From positions 503,385-567,384 of the forward strand of contig NZ_FNOV01000001.1 of NCBI RefSeq assembly GCF_900107135.1: 64,000 nucleotides of DNA, in the 5' to 3' direction. Below are positions 24,562 to 33,274 of the stretch, one piece after another; within the stretch, counting starts at the first letter, position 1, and the number at the start of each line of letters is the position of its first letter. This stretch comes from Hymenobacter psychrophilus. Its GTDB lineage: Bacteria; Bacteroidota; Bacteroidia; Cytophagales; Hymenobacteraceae. Both the position numbers and the translations under genes were made by a program. Below the pieces are notes generated by a model. It was not told the DNA's origin and did no database searches. It was given only the letters and a program-made list of their open reading frames with translations.

Positions 24562-26484
24562 TTACTCGTTGTCGCGGCGCTTGCCTTTGTAGCCACCGCC
24601 GAAGCTGCTGCCACCGCGGTTTCCACCGCCGTAAGAGTTGCCGCCTTCGCGGCTGCTGCCGTAGCTACCGCCGCGGTTGCCGCCGCTGCCATACGAGCCG
24701 CCACCGCGGTTGCCGCCGTAGCTGCTGCCACCCTCACGCTTGTCGCCGTAGCTACCACCGCGGTTGCCGCCGCCGTACGAGCCGCCGCCTTCGCGCCGCT
24801 CGCCGCCACCGAAACCACCCGGGCCCCGGCGCGGACGCTCACCACGGTCGCCACCTTGCTGCTGGGCATCACCTTCCTGCACGGGCGTAGCGATGTTGAA
24901 GGCTACCGGACGGCCCTGGATGGAGCTGCGGCCAAGCTGGGCCACAATTTCTTCCACGAACTCGTTGGGTACTTCCACGAAGCTGAACTTGTCGTAGAGG
25001 GCGATGTCGCCCACTTTACCGGCCGTGAGACTGGTGTTTTCGGCAATCAGGTCCACAATGTCGCGGGGGTGCAGGCGGTCCTTTTTGCCCATCGTGACGA
25101 ATAGCCGGGTGAAGCCGGCACGAGCGGCACCCTGGGTGCGGCTGGCGTCGAGGCTTTCCTGGGCCCGCTTGTCTTCCTTCATCGTCATCTTCAGCAAAGC
25201 CGCTGCGATGTCGAGGGAAGTGATACTCTCGTCGATGCTCTGGTCGATAAGGCGCTGTACGCGGCTCACGTACTTGTCGAGGTTGCCCTTCTCAATTACT
25301 TCCTTGATGGAAGCGAGCATGAGCGTGGTTTTCACCTCCGACACATCTTCGAAGGAAGGCACGCGCTCCTGCTTGATGGTGGCCTTGGTGAAGCGCATGA
25401 TGTCGCGCAGCTTGTAGATGTCGCGGCCGCTCACGAAGGTAAAGGCCTTGCCCTGCTTGCCGGCCCGGCCGGTGCGGCCAATGCGGTGCACGTAATACTC
25501 CTCGTCGGCGGGCAGGTCGTAATTTACTACCACTTCCACGTTCTCCACGTCGATGCCGCGGGCGGCTACGTCGGTGGCTACCAGAATTTCGAGGGTGCCC
25601 TTGCGGAACTTGTCGAGCGTGTTCTGGCGCTGCTGCTGGCCCATGTCGCCGTGCAGACCTTCGGCGAAGTAGCCTTTAGCCTGCAGGTCGCCCACGATGT
25701 CGTCGACCATGCGCTTGGTGTTGGCGAACACGATACCCGACTTGATATTGTACATATCAATGAGGCGGGTCAGCACGTCCTTTTTCTGAGGACCACGCAC
25801 CTCGAAGTAGCTCTGCTCGATGTTGGTGACGGTCATCTCCTGATGATTCACCTTCACGATCTGCGGCTCCGTCTGGTAACGCTTGGTCATCTCCATGATG
25901 GGCTTGCTCATCGTGGCGGAGAAGAAGACCGTCTGGCGCTGCTCAGGCATTTTCTTGAGCACCGTCTCGATGTCGTCGCGGAAGCCCATGTCGAGCATTT
26001 CGTCGGCCTCATCGAGGATGATCATTTTGCAGTTTTCCAACTTGAGCGTGCCGCGCTCGATGTGGTCCATCACGCGACCGGGAGTACCGATTACGATCTG
26101 CACACCACGCTCTAGGGCGCGGAACTGGCGGTCGTACGACGAGCCACCATAAATTGGCACCACGGCGAGGCCGCGCTTGTATTTGCCGAGCTTCTGGATT
26201 TCGCCCGAAACCTGAACGGCCAACTCGCGGGTGGGGCAGAGCACGAGGCACTGCACTTCACGCGAGTCGGTGTCAACGAGTTCGATGGCGGGAATGGCGA
26301 AGGCGGCGGTCTTGCCGGTGCCCGTCTGGGCTTGGCCGATTACGTCGCGGCCGGCGAGCAGCACGGGAATACCAGCGGCCTGGATGGGCGAAGCCTCTTC
26401 GTAGCCGACTTCGGCAATGGCGCGCTGCATTTCTTCAGAGAGGGTCAGCTCGCTGAACTTGGTTTTAGGGGTTTCCTGGTCCAT
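24562..26484 (-). CDS. DEAD-box RNA helicase with DbpA-like RNA-binding domain and glycine-rich tail
   Basis: A 640-residue ATP-dependent RNA helicase of the DeaD/CsdA type. Q motif and motif I (AQTGTGKT) are in residues 1-60, then PTRELAVQ, DEAD in LDEADEMLDMG, SATM, and the C-domain ARGIDVENVE and HRIGRTGR. Residues 465-545 form a DbpA-like RRM fold (RLFVTMGKKDRLHPRDIV). From about residue 560 the tail is built of Gly/Tyr/Ser/Arg units (GGSYGGGNRGG type), resembling eukaryotic RGG/YGG tails that bind RNA and favour condensates. I chose the ATG at 26484. A TACCTTTG element at 26668-26675 predicts a leader of about 175 bases, as in cold-shock helicase genes. The CspA gene lies upstream. Confidence 0.95.
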   Translation of the reverse strand: MDQETPKTKFSELTLSEEMQRAIAEVGYEEASPIQAAGIPVLLAGRDVIGQAQTGTGKTAAFAIPAIELVDTDSREVQCLVLCPTRELAVQVSGEIQKLGKYKRGLAVVPIYGGSSYDRQFRALERGVQIVIGTPGRVMDHIERGTLKLENCKMIILDEADEMLDMGFRDDIETVLKKMPEQRQTVFFSATMSKPIMEMTKRYQTEPQIVKVNHQEMTVTNIEQSYFEVRGPQKKDVLTRLIDMYNIKSGIVFANTKRMVDDIVGDLQAKGYFAEGLHGDMGQQQRQNTLDKFRKGTLEILVATDVAARGIDVENVEVVVNYDLPADEEYYVHRIGRTGRAGKQGKAFTFVSGRDIYKLRDIMRFTKATIKQERVPSFEDVSEVKTTLMLASIKEVIEKGNLDKYVSRVQRLIDQSIDESITSLDIAAALLKMTMKEDKRAQESLDASRTQGAARAGFTRLFVTMGKKDRLHPRDIVDLIAENTSLTAGKVGDIALYDKFSFVEVPNEFVEEIVAQLGRSSIQGRPVAFNIATPVQEGDAQQQGGDRGERPRRGPGGFGGGERREGGGSYGGGNRGGSYGDKREGGSSYGGNRGGGSYGSGGNRGGSYGSSREGGNSYGGGNRGGSSFGGGYKGKRRDNE

Positions 26485-26667
26485 GTCAGTGTTAATGGAG
26501 TGAGAGAGATAAAGCTCTGAAAACAGCGGATTCAGCGACGCTCTTCTCCCACTCTCTCCACAACGACGACGAGTGACGGAATAACGGACGGAAGACAAAG
26601 CCGGCCCAACAAGTTTCTATAGGCAGCCCGAAGCTGCGCGGAACGTGGCCGTTCTCAAATGCGGGTG

Positions 26668-26675
26668 CAAAGGTA
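26668..26675 (-). promoter_or_regulatory. Candidate -7 element of the helicase gene
   Basis: Reads TACCTTTG on the minus strand, an exact TAnnTTTG match. It would place the transcript start near 26660 and give a long 5' leader. Confidence 0.45.
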
Positions 26676-26736
26676 TGGGTTTTTCGCGAGAAAAGCGAGG
26701 ATTGAAGCAATGCAAATAAAGGAATGGAGCTTAAAC

Positions 26737-26826
26737 GTCATCCTAAGCGGAGCGAAAGACCTTGTCACGTTTTACGGATGCTCTACTTGATGATGTGATA
26801 ATGTCTTTTGCTCTGCTCAGGATGAC
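26737..26826. repeat. Imperfect inverted repeat with GTCATCC ends
   Basis: The element begins GTCATCC and ends GGATGAC. Arms of about 32 bases (left 26737-26768) match with several differences, around a central spacer. It contains AGCGGAGCGAAAGACCTTG, the same core as the perfect element at 32296-32412. Confidence 0.8.
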
Positions 26827-26860
26827 AGACGCTTTTATCCAATATAGTCTCAAACCCAAC

Positions 26861-26895
26861 AAAAAAAGCAGGCTCCCTAGTAGGGAGCCTGCTTT
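26861..26895 (-). terminator. Terminator after the cold-shock gene
   Basis: A 15-bp perfect stem (26865-26879 with 26881-26895) is followed on the minus strand by a run of seven T residues. It lies 25 bases past the stop codon. Confidence 0.9.
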
Positions 26896-26920
26896 CTATG
26901 CTATCTAAAAAGAAGGTCGC

Positions 26921-27112
26921 TTAGGCGAGCTTTACTTTAACAGCGTTAGGACCTTTGCGGCCCTGGGCGATTTCGAACTCAACTTTGTCCTGGTCGCGGA
27001 TTTCGTCGATGCACTCGGTCACGTGTACGAAAACGTCTTCGCCGGTCTCGTCCACTTTGATGAAACCAAAACCTTTGGTCTCGTTGAAGAATTTTACAGT
27101 TCCTGTCTGCAT
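26921..27112 (-). CDS. Cold-shock domain protein, CspA family
   Basis: A 63-residue single cold-shock domain, an OB-fold RNA chaperone. RNP1 (KGFGFIKV) and RNP2 (VFVHV) are both intact, and the length matches the family. It lies upstream of and codirectional with the DEAD-box helicase, separated by a terminator and a repeat, so they are independent transcripts with related roles in unfolding RNA. A TATATTTG element about 120 bases upstream predicts a leader of roughly 110 bases, as seen for cold-induced csp genes. Confidence 0.95.
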   Translation of the reverse strand: MQTGTVKFFNETKGFGFIKVDETGEDVFVHVTECIDEIRDQDKVEFEIAQGRKGPNAVKVKLA

Positions 27113-27228
27113 GGGTACTCTTGATGATGATGGATGTTTTGTAGCAAGAAAAGCTGTCTGAGCTTAATTGGGCTATCTTTTACGAAGAACTCAACCGGGC
27201 AACGAAACCGCTTTTTCTTAACTTGCAT

Positions 27229-27236
27229 CAAATATA
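27229..27236 (-). promoter_or_regulatory. Candidate -7 element of the cold-shock gene
   Basis: Reads TATATTTG on the minus strand, an exact TAnnTTTG match in an AT-rich patch. It implies a leader of about 110 bases. Confidence 0.4.
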
Positions 27237-27332
27237 CAGGTATATTTTAGAACTGGAGGGTTTCGGCAACGACAAGCCCGAAATTTTAGTGTGCAGAGGG
27301 CCGTAGTGTCTGGCAGCCCAACCGCCCGGCTG

Positions 27333-27340
27333 TACCTTTG
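27333..27340 (+). promoter_or_regulatory. Candidate -7 element abutting the thioesterase start codon
   Basis: TACCTTTG ends only 5 bases before the ATG at 27346. If it is the promoter, transcription would begin at or next to the start codon and give a leaderless mRNA. Confidence 0.45.
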
Positions 27341-27345
27341 GAAAC

Positions 27346-27771
27346 ATGGATACGCCCGCCACCCCCGCCTTCCGCTTCGCCCACCACCTGCGCGTGCAGC
27401 CCGCCGACATCGACGACCTCGACCACGCCAACAACGTGCAGTACGTGCGCTGGGTGCAGGATACAGCCACCGCGCACTGGCACGCCGCCTACCCGGCCGG
27501 CACGCCCGAGCACTCCTATATATGGGTGGTGCGCGAGCACCGCCTCCAGTACCGCCACCCGGCCCTGCTGCACGACGAGCTACGCTGCACCACCTGGATT
27601 GGCGAAGTACGCGGGGCCCAGTGCCAGCGGTTCGTGCGCATCGAGCGCGCCGCCGACGGCAAGCTGCTCTGCGAAGCCGAGACGCAGTGGGTGCTGCTGG
27701 ACACGGTCAGCAAGCGGCCCATGCGGATTGAGGCCGGGATGCGCGACTACTTGTGGGGGCCGGTGGGGTAA
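27346..27771 (+). CDS. Acyl-CoA thioesterase (hotdog fold, YbgC/FadM-like)
   Basis: A 141-residue single hotdog domain. VQPADIDDLDHANNVQYVRWVQDTA carries the catalytic Asp-x-x-x-HxNN pattern of 4-hydroxybenzoyl-CoA-type thioesterases (shown in part: DDLDHANNVQYVRW). It hydrolyses acyl-CoA thioesters; chain length is unknown. It is convergent with the F420-reductase-like gene and shares one intergenic hairpin with it. Confidence 0.9.
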   Translation: MDTPATPAFRFAHHLRVQPADIDDLDHANNVQYVRWVQDTATAHWHAAYPAGTPEHSYIWVVREHRLQYRHPALLHDELRCTTWIGEVRGAQCQRFVRIERAADGKLLCEAETQWVLLDTVSKRPMRIEAGMRDYLWGPVG

Positions 27772-27795
27772 GCGCCTAGCAATTATCCATACTCT

Positions 27796-27836
27796 AAAAA
27801 AAACCGGTCCGGCCACGCCTAAGCGCAACCGGACCG
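27796..27836 (-). terminator. Terminator of the F420-reductase-like gene
   Basis: An 8-bp GC-rich stem (27805-27812 with 27829-27836) is followed on the minus strand by a run of T residues (the A tract at 27796-27803). It lies 27 bases past the stop codon. Confidence 0.75.
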
Positions 27837-27862
27837 TTTCTGCATGGGGTAAGAACCCGGGG

Positions 27863-28585
27863 CTACAGCTGGGCGCCCTGGTTTTTCATTTCCTGCTCCT
27901 GGGCGGCGTGGTTGGCCGCGAATTCGGCGCGCTGGGCCTCGGTGCGCTTGGTGCCGAGGCTGGCCAGGTGCTCGCGCAGCTTGTCGGCGGGCAGGTCGGC
28001 GCCGTAGGAGGGCGTGCCGGGCTGCTGCCGCCACGACTCGTGCAGCGTGCCGTCGTCCACGGCACTAAAGCCCAGCTCCTCGACCAGCGCCATGACCTGC
28101 TGCTTGGCGGCGGCATCGTCGCCGGCTACGGGCAGGGCAATGCGGCCGGGCGTGCCGGCGGACTGGCCCTTGTTTTCGAGGTGGTCGGCGTAGATGTTGT
28201 TGAACACCTTGACCACCGGCCGGCCCAAGTGCTGCTGCACCCACTCGCTCTCGGTCAGGTTGCCGCTTTGCAACGCCGGAATTTGGCCGTCGCGCAGCAG
28301 TGGGTAGTAGTTGCTGGTGTCGATGATGGGCACCTCGGCGCTTACGCCCTCAAACAAGTCTAGGGGCAGGTCGGGAATATTTTTGAGCGGAATGGTGACC
28401 ACGATGATGTCGCCGTGGCGGGCGGCGGCGCGGGCCGTGGCGGGCGTAGCACCAGTTTTTTTGGCTACCTCGGTCAGCGTTTCGGGACCGCGGGAGTTGG
28501 CGATGAGAACGGAGTGGCCAAGACCGACGAGCCGGACGGCGAGGGCGCTGCCGATGTGGCCGGCGCCAATAATTCCAATGTTCAT
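27863..28585 (-). CDS. NADPH-dependent F420-reductase-like Rossmann protein
   Basis: A 240-residue dinucleotide-binding protein. It starts MNIGIIGAGHIGSALAVRL, the Rossmann GxGxxG site, followed by the phosphate-recognising NSRGPETL, then IPLKNIPDLP, and KVFNNIYADHLENK, as in coenzyme-F420-dependent NADP oxidoreductase-like proteins. The C-terminus is unusually charged and Gln/Glu-rich. Bacteroidota generally lack F420, so the true hydride acceptor is probably something else. I chose the ATG at 28585, where the fold starts. Confidence 0.85.
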   Translation of the reverse strand: MNIGIIGAGHIGSALAVRLVGLGHSVLIANSRGPETLTEVAKKTGATPATARAAARHGDIIVVTIPLKNIPDLPLDLFEGVSAEVPIIDTSNYYPLLRDGQIPALQSGNLTESEWVQQHLGRPVVKVFNNIYADHLENKGQSAGTPGRIALPVAGDDAAAKQQVMALVEELGFSAVDDGTLHESWRQQPGTPSYGADLPADKLREHLASLGTKRTEAQRAEFAANHAAQEQEMKNQGAQL

Positions 28586-28786
28586 AGGGGAGTTGTGAGC
28601 AAGTGAACCAGCCGCCGCAACTGCGCGGCGTGGTTCTAAGACCGGCTGGCCGGCTGGTTTGTTTGTCTGGCGGCTGGCCGGCAGCCCGGCCCCACTCAGT
28701 CGGAAGGCTTCCATTAAGGCAGTCATTCAGTCGGCTAATCCAAGGGATTAATTCAACCTTTGTCGTGCTATTCTACCCCCTTGCTC

Positions 28787-31700
28787 ATGTCCCAGCCTAC
28801 TTTCCGTATCTACTCCTCCTCGGCCGGCTCGGGCAAAACCTACCAACTCACCAAGGAATACCTGAAGTTGGCGCTGGGCTCGGAGGAGGCGGGCTACTTC
28901 AAAAGCATTCTGGCCATCACGTTTACCAACGACGCGGCGGGCGAGATGAAGCAGCGGATTCTGGGGGCGCTGCGGCGGTTTGCGCGCCTGCCCGAAGGCC
29001 ACACCGACCCGCTGCTGAGCGATATTGCGGCCGAGCTGGCCGCCGAGGGGCCGCTGGCCCACCTGACCACGGCCGAGGAGCGCGAGCGGGTGCTGCGCGA
29101 GCGGGCGGCGGCCACGTTCCGGCTGGCGCTTTACCACTACGCCGATTTTGCGGTGAGCACCATCGACTCGTTCGTGCAGCGCATCGTGACGGCCTTTACC
29201 CGCGAGCTGGGGCTGCCGGCCACGTTTGAGGTGGAGCTGGATAGCACCCTGGTGCTGCAGGGCGCGGTGGCCCTGGTGCTGGATAGGGTGAACCGCGACC
29301 CCAACGCCGACCTGCTTTCGCGCACGATTTCTGATTTCGCGCTCAATAAAGCCGAGGAAGGGAAGAGCTGGAACAACCTGCCCGAGGAACTAGTGGAGTT
29401 CGGGAAGTTTCTGCTGAGCGAGCCGGTGCACGAGGCCATGCAGCAGCTGCAGGTGCTGAGCCTGGCCGACTACCGACGGCTGCACGAGGGCCTGCGGGCC
29501 CGACAGCAGGAAATTGAGGACCTGGTGCGGCAAACTGCTACGTTAGCCCTTGATGCGCTGGCAGCGGCCAGCCTGCAGGCCGAGCACCTGGCCAGCGGCA
29601 CGGGCGGCATCTTCGGCCACTTCCAGAACTGGCACCGCTGGCTGGAGGCTCCGGCCAAAGACGCCAGCTTCCCAACAGCCACCGCGCTCAAAACACTGCA
29701 AACCGACGTCTGGTACAGTGGCAAAGCCAAAACCGGACCGCTGCGGGCCGCCGTCGATGAGGTAGCGCCGGAGCTGGCGCAGACGTTCGAGCGGCTCCAG
29801 GAGATACGGCAGCGGCTGCTGCCCAGCTACCTGCTGGCGGCCGGCATGCTGCCCTACGTGTTCCAGGTGAGCTTGCTGAGCGAGCTGAGCAAGGCCGTAG
29901 AGCAGCTTAGCCGCGACCGGAACGTGGTACTGATTGCCGAATTCAACCGCCGCATTGCCCAGATTGTACTGCACGAGCCGGTGCCGTTCCTATACGAGCG
30001 GCTGGGCGACCGGTATCAGCATTTACTGATTGACGAGTTTCAGGATACCTCGGTACTGCAATGGAACAACCTGCTGCCGCTGGTGGAAAATGCCCTGGGC
30101 AGCGGCCACCTGAATTTGGCCGTGGGCGACGCCAAGCAGGCCATTTACCGCTGGCGGGGCGGCGAGATGGAACAGATTCTACGCCTCTACAAAAAGGAAA
30201 CCAAGCATCTCTACGACCGGGTGCCCGACCCCGCAACCCGCCAGCGCCTGGCCGACCGCTACCAGACCATCACCCCCGCCCTGGAGGCGCGCAACCTAAA
30301 CATCAACTACCGCTCGGGTCGCAACATCATCGAGTTCAACAACGCCTTTTTCAGTCACGTAAGCGCCACCCACGGCGCACTGCCGCTGGTGCAGGCCTTA
30401 TTTGATGCTGATTTCACCCAGCAGAGTCCGCCCGGCGCCGAGGCGGCGGCGGCCCATGTGGAGCTGCTGTTTACCGACGACGAGGCGCCCGCCACCCGCT
30501 ACGATGCGGCCCACGGCACCTTCACGCCCGATGTGCTGCCCGGCTACCTGCCCGGCCAAACGCTCGACTACGCCGAAAGCACGCTTTACCTCACGCTGCA
30601 GCTGGTGCAGCAGGCGCTGGCCGACGGGTACCGGCTGCAGGATATTGCCGTGCTCTGCCGCACCCGCGGCAACAGCCGCCACACCGCCAAATTCCTGAAA
30701 GAGCGCGGCTACGATATTATTTCGGCCGATTCGTTGTCGTTGGAATTTGCCGAAGTAGTGAACCTGCTGGTAGCGGTGTTCCGGGTGCTTAACCGGCCCG
30801 CCGACACGCTGGCCCGCGCCGAAGCCCTGCTGCTGGTAGACCGTGTGGTGCGCGGCCACGCCCCCACTCCCGACCGCGCCCGGCGCTGGGCCGAGCTGGC
30901 GAATGATAAGTCGGCCGAACCCTTTTTTGACGAATTGCGGGCGTTGGGTTACGACCTACAGGAAAACGAAACCGGCAACCTGGGCCTCTACGAGCTGACC
31001 GAGCGGCTGCTGGGGTTATTTGGGCTGCTGGAGCGGGCGGCGGAGCGCGAGTACCTGTTCCGGTTTCTGGATTTGACGCTCGAATACAGCCTGCGCTACG
31101 GCAACAACCTCAACAACTTTCTGGCTTACTGGGACCAGAAGAAGAGCAGCCTGAGCATCAACGCCCCCGCCGGCCGCGACGCGCTTACGATTACCACAGT
31201 GCACAAGGCCAAAGGACTGGCCTACGGCGTGGTGATTGTGCCGTTTGCCGACTGGAGCCTGCGGCCGTTTATGGGTACGCTGCTCTGGGGCCGGCTGCCC
31301 GACGTGGCCGACCGCCCGGTGGCCGACATGCCCGGCGTGGCCGTGCTCAGCCAGAAGCATGATTTGTTGCTCACTCCTTTGGCCGGGCAGTACACCGAGG
31401 AGCTGGAGAAGACCTTTTTGGAAGGCCTGAACATGCTCTACGTGGCCTTCACCCGCCCCCGGCACCGCCTTTACGTCATCAGCAAGAAGCCCAGGCCCAC
31501 CAAAACCAGCGGCAAGAACGACGACGGCGAAACCGGCCCCGACAAGCCCGCCGGCACCGTCGCCGAGCTGCTGCACCGCTACCTCGTGAGCACCAACCAG
31601 TGGAACGACGAGCAGATGGCGTATACGTTGAGTGAAACTGTTAGCTCTTCGTCGAATGAGACTCCTATTCAGGAAACGGCAGCCGGGAATCGGCAGCTAA

Positions 31701-32281
31701 AACCCAACAACGAAAACCCAACAGCCAGCAGCCAGTTCCTGCTAACCAACCTGACCAGTACTCCCTGGGAAAAGCGACTGAAGCTGCGGCGGCACGCCAA
31801 CACCGTATTCGATTTTGATGAGCAGCAGGAGCAGCACGAATGGAACCGCCGCCTGCACTACGCCCTGCGCCGCGTGAAGCAGGCCCCCGACGTGGAGCGC
31901 GTGGCGGCCCAGCTCGCGGCCGAGGGCCTTATCAGCCTGCAGGAGCGGCCCGCGCTGCTGGCCAAGCTGCGCGAGGTAACTGCCGACCCACGACTGGCGC
32001 ACTACTTCAGCTCCGAAGTGGCGGCCGAGGCTGAGCGCGAAATTCTGGTGGGCGGCACCCGCAAGCAGGACTACAAGCCCGACCGCATTGTATTTGAGGC
32101 GGCCGGCAACGGCTCGGGCCGCCGGGTTACGCTGCTCGATTTCAAGCTTCCGCCGCCCGAGTACCGGCACCGTCTGCCCCTGCAACAGTACGCCGCCCTG
32201 TTCCGGCAGTTGGGTTTCGAGCAGGTGCGTTGCGTGCTGTATTATTTCGATATCCGGGAAGTAGTGCAGTGGGAAGCCTGA
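28787..32281 (+). CDS. addA: UvrD-family helicase-nuclease, AddA/RecB-like
   Basis: A 1164-residue superfamily-1A helicase with a C-terminal nuclease. Walker A SSAGSGKT has Lys17, the Walker B is LLIDEFQDTS, and motif VI-region signatures include TTVHKAKGLAYGVVIVP and NMLYVAFTRPRHRLYV. The last 150 residues carry a PD-(D/E)xK nuclease (KPDRIVFE, LLDFKLP, RLPLQQYAALF). It would process double-strand breaks together with an AddB-like partner, which I see at 36295-39429. Residues around 955-985 form a Ser/Asn/Thr-rich linker with AT-richer codons than the rest. I chose the ATG at 28787. The gene name is by architecture. Confidence 0.88.
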   Translation: MSQPTFRIYSSSAGSGKTYQLTKEYLKLALGSEEAGYFKSILAITFTNDAAGEMKQRILGALRRFARLPEGHTDPLLSDIAAELAAEGPLAHLTTAEERERVLRERAAATFRLALYHYADFAVSTIDSFVQRIVTAFTRELGLPATFEVELDSTLVLQGAVALVLDRVNRDPNADLLSRTISDFALNKAEEGKSWNNLPEELVEFGKFLLSEPVHEAMQQLQVLSLADYRRLHEGLRARQQEIEDLVRQTATLALDALAAASLQAEHLASGTGGIFGHFQNWHRWLEAPAKDASFPTATALKTLQTDVWYSGKAKTGPLRAAVDEVAPELAQTFERLQEIRQRLLPSYLLAAGMLPYVFQVSLLSELSKAVEQLSRDRNVVLIAEFNRRIAQIVLHEPVPFLYERLGDRYQHLLIDEFQDTSVLQWNNLLPLVENALGSGHLNLAVGDAKQAIYRWRGGEMEQILRLYKKETKHLYDRVPDPATRQRLADRYQTITPALEARNLNINYRSGRNIIEFNNAFFSHVSATHGALPLVQALFDADFTQQSPPGAEAAAAHVELLFTDDEAPATRYDAAHGTFTPDVLPGYLPGQTLDYAESTLYLTLQLVQQALADGYRLQDIAVLCRTRGNSRHTAKFLKERGYDIISADSLSLEFAEVVNLLVAVFRVLNRPADTLARAEALLLVDRVVRGHAPTPDRARRWAELANDKSAEPFFDELRALGYDLQENETGNLGLYELTERLLGLFGLLERAAEREYLFRFLDLTLEYSLRYGNNLNNFLAYWDQKKSSLSINAPAGRDALTITTVHKAKGLAYGVVIVPFADWSLRPFMGTLLWGRLPDVADRPVADMPGVAVLSQKHDLLLTPLAGQYTEELEKTFLEGLNMLYVAFTRPRHRLYVISKKPRPTKTSGKNDDGETGPDKPAGTVAELLHRYLVSTNQWNDEQMAYTLSETVSSSSNETPIQETAAGNRQLKPNNENPTASSQFLLTNLTSTPWEKRLKLRRHANTVFDFDEQQEQHEWNRRLHYALRRVKQAPDVERVAAQLAAEGLISLQERPALLAKLREVTADPRLAHYFSSEVAAEAEREILVGGTRKQDYKPDRIVFEAAGNGSGRRVTLLDFKLPPPEYRHRLPLQQYAALFRQLGFEQVRCVLYYFDIREVVQWEA

Positions 32282-32295
32282 AATGAAGAGGTTAT

Positions 32296-32412
32296 AGAAC
32301 TACCTGTCATCCTGAGCAAAGCGAAGGACCTTATCCCGCGAGAACGAATCCTTGTTACGGCCGTTGTCGCGGGATAAGGTCCTTCGCTTTGCTCAGGATG
32401 ACAGGTAGTTCT
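32296..32412. repeat. Perfect 46-bp inverted repeat, AGAAC...GTTCT type
   Basis: Arms 32296-32341 and 32367-32412 are perfect reverse complements around a 25-base loop. The ends are AGAAC and GTTCT, and the arm holds GTCATCCTGAGCAAAGCGAA. It lies between the convergent addA-like and M48 genes. Confidence 0.92.
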
Positions 32413-32430
32413 TGTTAAGCAACCTTTGCC

Positions 32431-33225
32431 TTACTTCGCCGGCTTCGTGAAGCCGTCTTTCTGGGCCTTCTCCATCACGATGGTCATGCGCTTTTCACTG
32501 TCGGGGTGAGAGGAGAAGAGTTGGGCACCTTTGCTGGCTTTAGCGCCCTCCGAGAGGTCGTTGAGCTTGCCAAAGGCGGTGGCCATGTACCAGGGGTTCA
32601 CTTTTTTGGCCTTGAGCAGGTCGTAGCCGTAAGCATCGGCGCTGCTTTCCTGGGCACGCGAGAATGAGGCATTGGCAATAGCCTGGCCCAGGTCGCCGAG
32701 CTGGGAGTCGCTGAGGGCCCCGGCGGCCCCGCCCTGCGAGCTGGCACCTTCCTTGAGCGCCGAGGCCATCAGGGCCGTGCGCATGGCATCCTTGGAATCT
32801 TTGTGCTTCACGTGGCCGATTTCGTGGCCGATAACGCCCAGAATTTCCTGGTCGCTCATCAAATCCATGAGGCCGGCAAACACCCGCACGCTGCCGTCGG
32901 CGCAGGCAAAAGCATTCACGTCCTTCACCAGATACACCTTGTAGTCCATGCTCATGCCATCGTAGGTATCGAGGCCGGCCACAATTTTCTTCAGGCGTTG
33001 GGCATAGGGCAAGCTGGCGGGGGCAACGGGGTTGTTCTCGTCGCTCCACTTCACATACTCCTTGGTGTGCTCGATTACTTCGGCATCGGAAACGGTAGCG
33101 GCCTTAGCGGCTTTCAGGCCCGCGCCAATGGTTTTGGTGTTGAGTTTAAGCTGGGCCTGGGCACTGAGGCCGGAGCCGAGCAGCAGGCCGGAGGCCAGCA
33201 ACAGAACGGGTAAACGGTTACGCAT
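32431..33225 (-). CDS. M48 family zinc metallopeptidase
   Basis: A 264-residue exported protease. Signal peptide MRNRLPVLLLASGLLLGSGL ends near SAQAQ. The zinc site is HEIGHVKH, with the third ligand Glu in SRAQESSADAYG, exactly the M48 (HtpX/BepA/LoiP-like) pattern. There are no transmembrane segments, so it is periplasmic or outer-membrane associated, probably in envelope protein quality control. It is convergent with the addA-like gene and separated from it by a perfect inverted repeat. Confidence 0.93.
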   Translation of the reverse strand: MRNRLPVLLLASGLLLGSGLSAQAQLKLNTKTIGAGLKAAKAATVSDAEVIEHTKEYVKWSDENNPVAPASLPYAQRLKKIVAGLDTYDGMSMDYKVYLVKDVNAFACADGSVRVFAGLMDLMSDQEILGVIGHEIGHVKHKDSKDAMRTALMASALKEGASSQGGAAGALSDSQLGDLGQAIANASFSRAQESSADAYGYDLLKAKKVNPWYMATAFGKLNDLSEGAKASKGAQLFSSHPDSEKRMTIVMEKAQKDGFTKPAK

Positions 33226-33274
33226 AAGAATAGGGGTTGGGGGATGAGCTTTGAAAAAGAAGGAAGAGCGGCTA

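Larger units (their letters stand above)
26485..26920. other. Intergenic region with promoter, repeat and terminator
   Basis: 436 bases between the helicase and cspA genes hold, in order, a probable long helicase leader (26485-26660), a -7 promoter element, an imperfect inverted repeat (26737-26826) and the cspA terminator. No gene is seen. Confidence 0.6.
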
